57,417 bases of DNA from Roseovarius litorisediminis (GTDB lineage: Bacteria; Pseudomonadota; Alphaproteobacteria; Rhodobacterales; Rhodobacteraceae), in assembly GCF_900172295.1 (NCBI RefSeq), contig NZ_FWFL01000013.1, forward strand, positions 1-57,417, read 5' to 3'. The notes under the pieces were generated by a model that was not told where the DNA came from, ran no database searches, and worked only from the letters and a program-made list of their open reading frames with translations. The position numbers and the translations under genes were made by a program. Of this stretch, positions 54,084 to 57,417 are shown one piece after another. How positions within the stretch are numbered: position 1 is the stretch's first letter; every line of letters begins with the position of its first letter.

Positions 54084-54129
54084 TTGGCTCCGGCGGTAGG
54101 GATCGAACCTACGACCAATTGATTAACAG
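54084..54129. repeat. Right attachment repeat within tRNA-Asn
   Basis: This copy is identical to 39595-39640 over 46 bases and forms the 3' part of the intact tRNA-Asn. The match ends inside the anticodon loop. Confidence 0.92.
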
Positions 54130-54159
54130 TCAACTGCTCTACCGCTGAGCTACGCCGGA
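54085..54159 (-). tRNA. tRNA-Asn (anticodon GTT)
   Basis: A 75-base tRNA including an encoded CCA. Acceptor arms TCCGGCG and CGCCGGA pair fully. The D arm is GCTC...GAGC, the anticodon loop CTGTTAA carries GTT, and the T arm GTAGG TTCGATC CCTAC is canonical. It serves as the integration site of the element. Confidence 0.96.
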
Positions 54160-54229
54160 ACACGAGGTGCCGTATAACAATCAGGTTGGGCCGCGTCCAG
54201 AGGGATTATGACAAAAATTTTGATGTGCC

Positions 54230-55153
54230 TTACTCGCATGAGCCGATGTTTTCAAAAACGGATTCCGCGGTCAGTGCAGTCCGTGTGTCCACGAGGCTTT
54301 TTCCTTTCAGATCAATCAGGTGGGCCAGAACATTTCGGGTTGCTGCAGGAATCAGAGCTGTGGGCGTGTCGGTATAAATCGCTTTTGCCAGTGTGCTCGC
54401 TGTTGCCGGTCCCTTACTCAGATGTTTGAGGATTTCAGCTTCACGTGAACGGCGATGGTTCATCAGCCACTCAAGCCGTGCTTTCGGGTTGGTAACCGGC
54501 GCGCCATGACCTGCGTGCAATACACAGGCCTGCATGTTCAAAAGGCGGGCGCAGGATGCCATGAAGCAGGTCAGGTCTCCGTCCGGGGGCGAGACAAGAG
54601 AACTGGCCCAACCCATGACCAGATCCCCCGTGAAAATGATGTCATCCATCGCAAAGCACAGGTGATTTCCGAAATGTCCCGGGGTCCAATGGGCGGTCAG
54701 CCGCCAATCTTTTCCGGATACAACAGCGCCATCCGTCAGCGTGATATCCGGGGTGAAGTCCTGGTCCACCCCCTCGCCACCGCCCATCAGGCCAGTGTCG
54801 GCCAATTCAGTCATTACCGCGCTGCGACCCGCCGATGCCGTCCCAAAAGCATGTACACGCGCCCCGGTTTTTTCTGCCAGCACAGGAGCCAGTGGAGAAT
54901 GGTCTAAATGAGCGTGGGTGACAAAAATATGGGTTATATTCTGCTCGGGGCGCAAGGCGCGCAGAATTGCCTGCAAATGCGCCGGATCGTCGGGGCCCGG
55001 ATCAATGACTGCAAGATCTGTTGTTCCAATCAGGTAAGTGTTGGTTCCGCGAAATGTCATCGGCGACGGGTTCGGCGCCAGAACACGGCGAATTCCATGA
55101 CCCAGGTCTTCTGGAACGCCCACCAACGGATTGAAATCTTCTGCTGTCTGCAT
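54230..55153 (-). CDS. MBL-fold metallohydrolase
   Basis: A 307-residue metallo-beta-lactamase-fold protein of the LACTB2/glyoxalase II-like group. Metal ligands are in FVTHAHLDHS, TPGHFGNHLC, FTGDLVMG and LHAGHG. The last 70 residues form a helical winged-like domain (REAEILKHLSKGPATASTLAKAI), known from LACTB2-type proteins. A hydrolase acting on an ester, thioester or nucleic acid is likely; the substrate is not determined. It is divergent from the histidine kinase gene. Confidence 0.88.
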   Translation of the reverse strand: MQTAEDFNPLVGVPEDLGHGIRRVLAPNPSPMTFRGTNTYLIGTTDLAVIDPGPDDPAHLQAILRALRPEQNITHIFVTHAHLDHSPLAPVLAEKTGARVHAFGTASAGRSAVMTELADTGLMGGGEGVDQDFTPDITLTDGAVVSGKDWRLTAHWTPGHFGNHLCFAMDDIIFTGDLVMGWASSLVSPPDGDLTCFMASCARLLNMQACVLHAGHGAPVTNPKARLEWLMNHRRSREAEILKHLSKGPATASTLAKAIYTDTPTALIPAATRNVLAHLIDLKGKSLVDTRTALTAESVFENIGSCE

Positions 55154-55193
55154 TGCACTTCCTCTCGGGTCCCGGCATCGCTAGGTTTAGCGC

Positions 55194-56501
55194 ATGAACT
55201 TCCTATGGCTCAAACCTTATATGCCACGCAGCTTGTACTGGAGGGCGCTGCTTATCCTGCTCTTGCCGGTGATCAGTTTGCTTTTGGTGGTGTCCGTCGT
55301 TTTTATCCAGCGCCACTTTGAAGGGGTGACCCAGCAAATGACCCGTTCGGTCAGCCGCGAGGTCAGGGTTCTGTTAGGGGACACCACGCTTTCGGTCGAG
55401 GAAATAGCGCGGCTTCCCATGGCGCAAACGCTGGAGATTGATGTGCGTCCTCTTGCATTGGCGGATGTGCCACCAGATAATCTGCGACGCTGGTATGATT
55501 TCACCGGAATCGTTGTCATCCGGGAATTCACCCTTTTGTTTCCCAATCTGCTGGCGATCGATTTACCCGATAACACCACGGTAAGACTGTATTTTGAACG
55601 CGACGGCGCCGCTGTGGAGCTGGAGTTTGATCGACGGCGGGTATCGGCACGCAATCCGCATCAGTTGCTGGTGAACATGGTCTTTTTTGGCGTTGTGATG
55701 ACGATAATTTCCTATTTGTATCTGCGCAACCAGCTGCGTCCGATTACCCGGCTTGCGGCTGCGTCCGAAGCATTTGGGCGCGGTCGTCACGTTCCCTACC
55801 GGCCATCGGGTGCAGTCGAGGTTCGGGCTGCAGGCAATGCCTTTGTCGATATGCGGGCCCGTATCGAGCGCCAGATCGAGCAGCGTACCCTGATGCTGTC
55901 CGGGGTCAGCCATGACCTGCGTACACCGCTTACACGTCTTAAGCTCGGCTTGTCCCTGCTGGACGATGCCGAACGTGAACAGATGCAGCAGGATGTGGCT
56001 GATATGGAGCGGCTGCTGGACGAATTTCTTGACTTCGCCCGGGGCGCGCAGGAAGGCGAACCCGAAGCTGTGGACCCGATCGCTCTGGTCCAGCAGATTG
56101 TCGAAGATAGTGCGCGCGCCGATATCAATGCCACTTTGGTTGAGGTCAGTGGCGAAGGCACAGTAATGCTGCGTCCGGGGGGCATCCGCCGGGCGATTGA
56201 GAATTTGATTAACAATGCTGTACGATATGGAACACGCGCCGAAGTCTCTGTCACACTGACCGAAAAATCCCTGAGAATCAGGATCGAGGATGATGGGCCT
56301 GGCATTCCACCGGATCAGCGGGAAGAGGCGTTGAAGCCTTTTACGCGGCTTGATCCCGCGCGAAATCAGAATAAGGGGACAGGCGTCGGATTGGGTTTGT
56401 CGATCGCGACTGATATCGCGCGTGCGCATGGGGGTACTTTGCGGCTTGGCGAAAGTACGCGCTTGGGCGGATTGCGCGCCGATATTGTGATTGCAAGGTG
56501 A
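55194..56501 (+). CDS. EnvZ-like sensor histidine kinase
   Basis: A 435-residue two-component sensor. Two membrane helices (about 16-40 and 160-178) flank a periplasmic domain of about 120 residues. A HAMP segment follows (LRPITRLAAASEAFGRGR). The dimerisation domain has SHDLRTPLTRLKLGL with the phospho-accepting His; the ATPase domain has the N box ENLINNAVRYG, the G1 box IEDDGPGIPP and the G2 region KGTGVGLGLSI. No response regulator is on its 3' side; its gene may lie elsewhere. The signal is unknown. Confidence 0.92.
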   Translation: MNFLWLKPYMPRSLYWRALLILLLPVISLLLVVSVVFIQRHFEGVTQQMTRSVSREVRVLLGDTTLSVEEIARLPMAQTLEIDVRPLALADVPPDNLRRWYDFTGIVVIREFTLLFPNLLAIDLPDNTTVRLYFERDGAAVELEFDRRRVSARNPHQLLVNMVFFGVVMTIISYLYLRNQLRPITRLAAASEAFGRGRHVPYRPSGAVEVRAAGNAFVDMRARIERQIEQRTLMLSGVSHDLRTPLTRLKLGLSLLDDAEREQMQQDVADMERLLDEFLDFARGAQEGEPEAVDPIALVQQIVEDSARADINATLVEVSGEGTVMLRPGGIRRAIENLINNAVRYGTRAEVSVTLTEKSLRIRIEDDGPGIPPDQREEALKPFTRLDPARNQNKGTGVGLGLSIATDIARAHGGTLRLGESTRLGGLRADIVIAR

Positions 56502-56564
56502 ACAGGTGCGGTGAAATGGTAGTGCGCGCAGTCTCAAGCTATCCAGTCTCGGCGCAATTTCCCT

Positions 56565-56765
56565 GGAAACAGGGAATTTACAGGGAAATTCTGCGAATTT
56601 AGCCTGAAACCGACTGATTTTGATAATTTTGCCCCTGAATATCGACGTAATAACAGGCGTTTACGGACCAATTCCCTGTTCTTTTGATAACAGGGAATTA
56701 ATTCGACCAAACAGTGAATTTTTCAGGGATTAACAGGGAAAGCCCATGCGGTAACAGGGAAGGCG
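56565..56765. repeat. Cluster of AACAGGGAA-type short repeats
   Basis: The word AACAGGGAA or a close variant, with its inverse TTCCCTGTT, recurs at least six times within 200 bases, sometimes as facing pairs such as TTCCCTGTTC...GATAACAGGGAATT near 56672-56700. No gene occupies the region. Its neighbour is the interrupted ImmA/IrrE-type gene. I recall similar repeats in Roseobacter genomes but cannot verify it here. Confidence 0.65.
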
Positions 56766-56772
56766 CTGGCGC

Positions 56773-57294
56773 TTATCGAAAACCCGGCATGTTCAGTTCT
56801 TTCAAGCTGCCGCTATCGTCTTCATCGTCGTCGGCATCTGCCAGATCCGCCAAAAGCAATGTGACAGCGTGGCCGTTATTGGCCACACGTGTTTGTTCAA
56901 ACAACTCGACATCTGACCGGCTCAACCAGGCAAGCGGGTTGGTTTCCGTGACGCTACTAAATCCTTTAGCGCCATTGGCTACAATTTTACCGGCCAGGCT
57001 GAGGTGGGGCAGCCGTTCGCCACGCTTGCAGGTGATCCACGGAAACCTACTGCTTTTGACAGAATACCGAACTTGACCATTTCGCGACCAAACCGCCGCC
57101 AGGCATTCTTCCCTGCGATCGATCATGCGTCGGATTGTTGCCTCCAGGCTGACGTTTAGATGATCGCGCAGCCGCTGTGCATCTTTCAGATCAGGATCCT
57201 GGGAAAGCAACGGATCGAACAGTTTGAACGGTGCAAGCAAATTGATGGCGAACGCGTTCGCCTCTGACTCCTGTCGGTATTGGCGTTGGCTGTC
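56773..57294 (-). pseudogene. ImmA/IrrE-type protein, 3' remnant cut by an IS
   Basis: The frame is open upstream of the first usable start codon and reads ESEANAFAINLLAP, the segment that follows the HExxH zinc motif in ImmA/IrrE metallopeptidases, then a C-terminal region of about 150 residues ending in an acidic stretch ADADDDEDDSG. The HExxH part itself is not in the window. The frame runs into what looks like an IS3-family end near 57291-57300 and then a stop. So the gene appears to be broken by insertion. The exact junction is uncertain. Confidence 0.6.
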
Positions 57295-57417
57295 TGACGT
57301 CAGCGCTTATGGGTCCAAATAGGGTGATTTGATAAGGGAGTGTTCTTGGCTCATCGTAACCACTGAGGAGTGGACGATGAGAAAGACAACTGGAACCCGC
57401 AAAAGCCCTGGCGAGAA
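57295..57417 (+). mobile_element. IS3-family insertion sequence, left end (partial)
   Basis: The last 120 bases look like the leading end of an IS3-type element: a non-coding end of about 80 bases, then a GAGGAG ribosome site and a transposase OrfA start. The element leaves the window, so its right inverted repeat and target duplication cannot be seen. The left boundary is approximate. Confidence 0.5.
57377..57417 (+). CDS. IS3-family transposase OrfA, N-terminus (partial)
   Basis: Only 13 codons are in the window: MRKTTGTRKSPGE. The basic, threonine-rich start agrees with IS3-group OrfA proteins I know from Rhodobacterales, which continue into an HTH domain. GAGGAG stands 7 bases before the ATG. 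The fragment is short, so the assignment leans on context. Confidence 0.5.
   Translation, partial: MRKTTGTRKSPGE

Larger units (their letters stand above)
39595..54129. mobile_element. Integrated satellite-like element at tRNA-Asn
   Basis: Two perfect 46-bp direct repeats (39595-39640 and 54084-54129) bound a segment of about 14.5 kb. The repeat is the 3' part of tRNA-Asn. Inside lie a tyrosine integrase next to the left repeat, a small HTH protein, a primase/ATPase, terminase subunits, a UvrD-like helicase and unknown small proteins. No portal, capsid, head-tail or lysis gene is visible, which argues for a phage satellite rather than a complete prophage. The chromosomal tRNA gene remains intact at the right end because the element restores its 3' part. 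Confidence 0.88.

Noticed and set aside
39595..54129. Complete prophage or gene transfer agent
   Set aside because: Terminase genes suggested it, but no head, portal, tail or lysis gene could be found, and the known GTA gene order is absent.

Overview
The window looks like chromosome from a marine alphaproteobacterium of the Rhodobacterales (Roseobacter group). I infer this from high GC, the wealth of TRAP and ABC organic-nitrogen uptake operons each next to a LysR gene, a cysteine-poor Fur/Mur-type regulator, and gene content typical of that group. No ribosomal RNA is present, so the lineage call is by gene content only.

Bases 1-13.5 kb are mostly core genes: a metal-ligand-free M24 (creatinase/ectoine-hydrolase-like) protein, a radical SAM protein, a zwf-pgl-pgi sugar-phosphate operon, a DUF985 cupin, a 53-residue lipoprotein, enolase, an EamA exporter, a cation-diffusion-facilitator pump, a Fur-family regulator, a secreted esterase and a DEAD-box RNA helicase.

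Bases 13.6-39.5 kb are a catabolic stretch with three uptake systems. (1) A TRAP transporter dctPQM with an alpha/beta hydrolase and a divergent LysR gene. (2) A Pot-type ABC transporter with an FAD amine oxidase, a GMC oxidoreductase and an enolase-superfamily enzyme, beside a LysR gene. (3) After an FMN glutamate-synthase-like protein, a second Pot-type ABC transporter with a Tat-exported binding protein, followed by a class III aminotransferase, a beta-keto-acid cleavage enzyme (BKACE), a GNAT protein, an HDAC-like amidohydrolase and an FAD amine oxidase. The enzyme order in (3) suggests catabolism of an N-acylated beta-amino compound. In all three systems a strong stem-loop follows the binding-protein gene directly.

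Bases 39,595-54,129 are a mobile element of about 14.5 kb inserted at the 3' end of a tRNA-Asn(GTT) gene and bounded by 46-bp direct repeats. It carries a tyrosine integrase, a small HTH protein, an AEP-type primase/ATPase, a terminase small-subunit-like protein, and a terminase large subunit encoded as two separate ORFs (ATPase, then nuclease). A five-gene minus-strand operon contains a possible sliding-clamp-like protein and a UvrD-like helicase. I see no portal, capsid, tail or lysis gene, so it resembles a phage satellite rather than a prophage. A 9-bp motif (TGTTGCAGA) recurs at both ends and at internal control regions. A small minus-strand ORF encodes a heptapeptide repeat that seems to be under protein-level selection.

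Bases 54-57.4 kb return to the chromosome: an MBL-fold hydrolase, an EnvZ-like histidine kinase, a cluster of AACAGGGAA repeats, and an ImmA/IrrE-type gene apparently cut by an IS3-family insertion that runs off the window.
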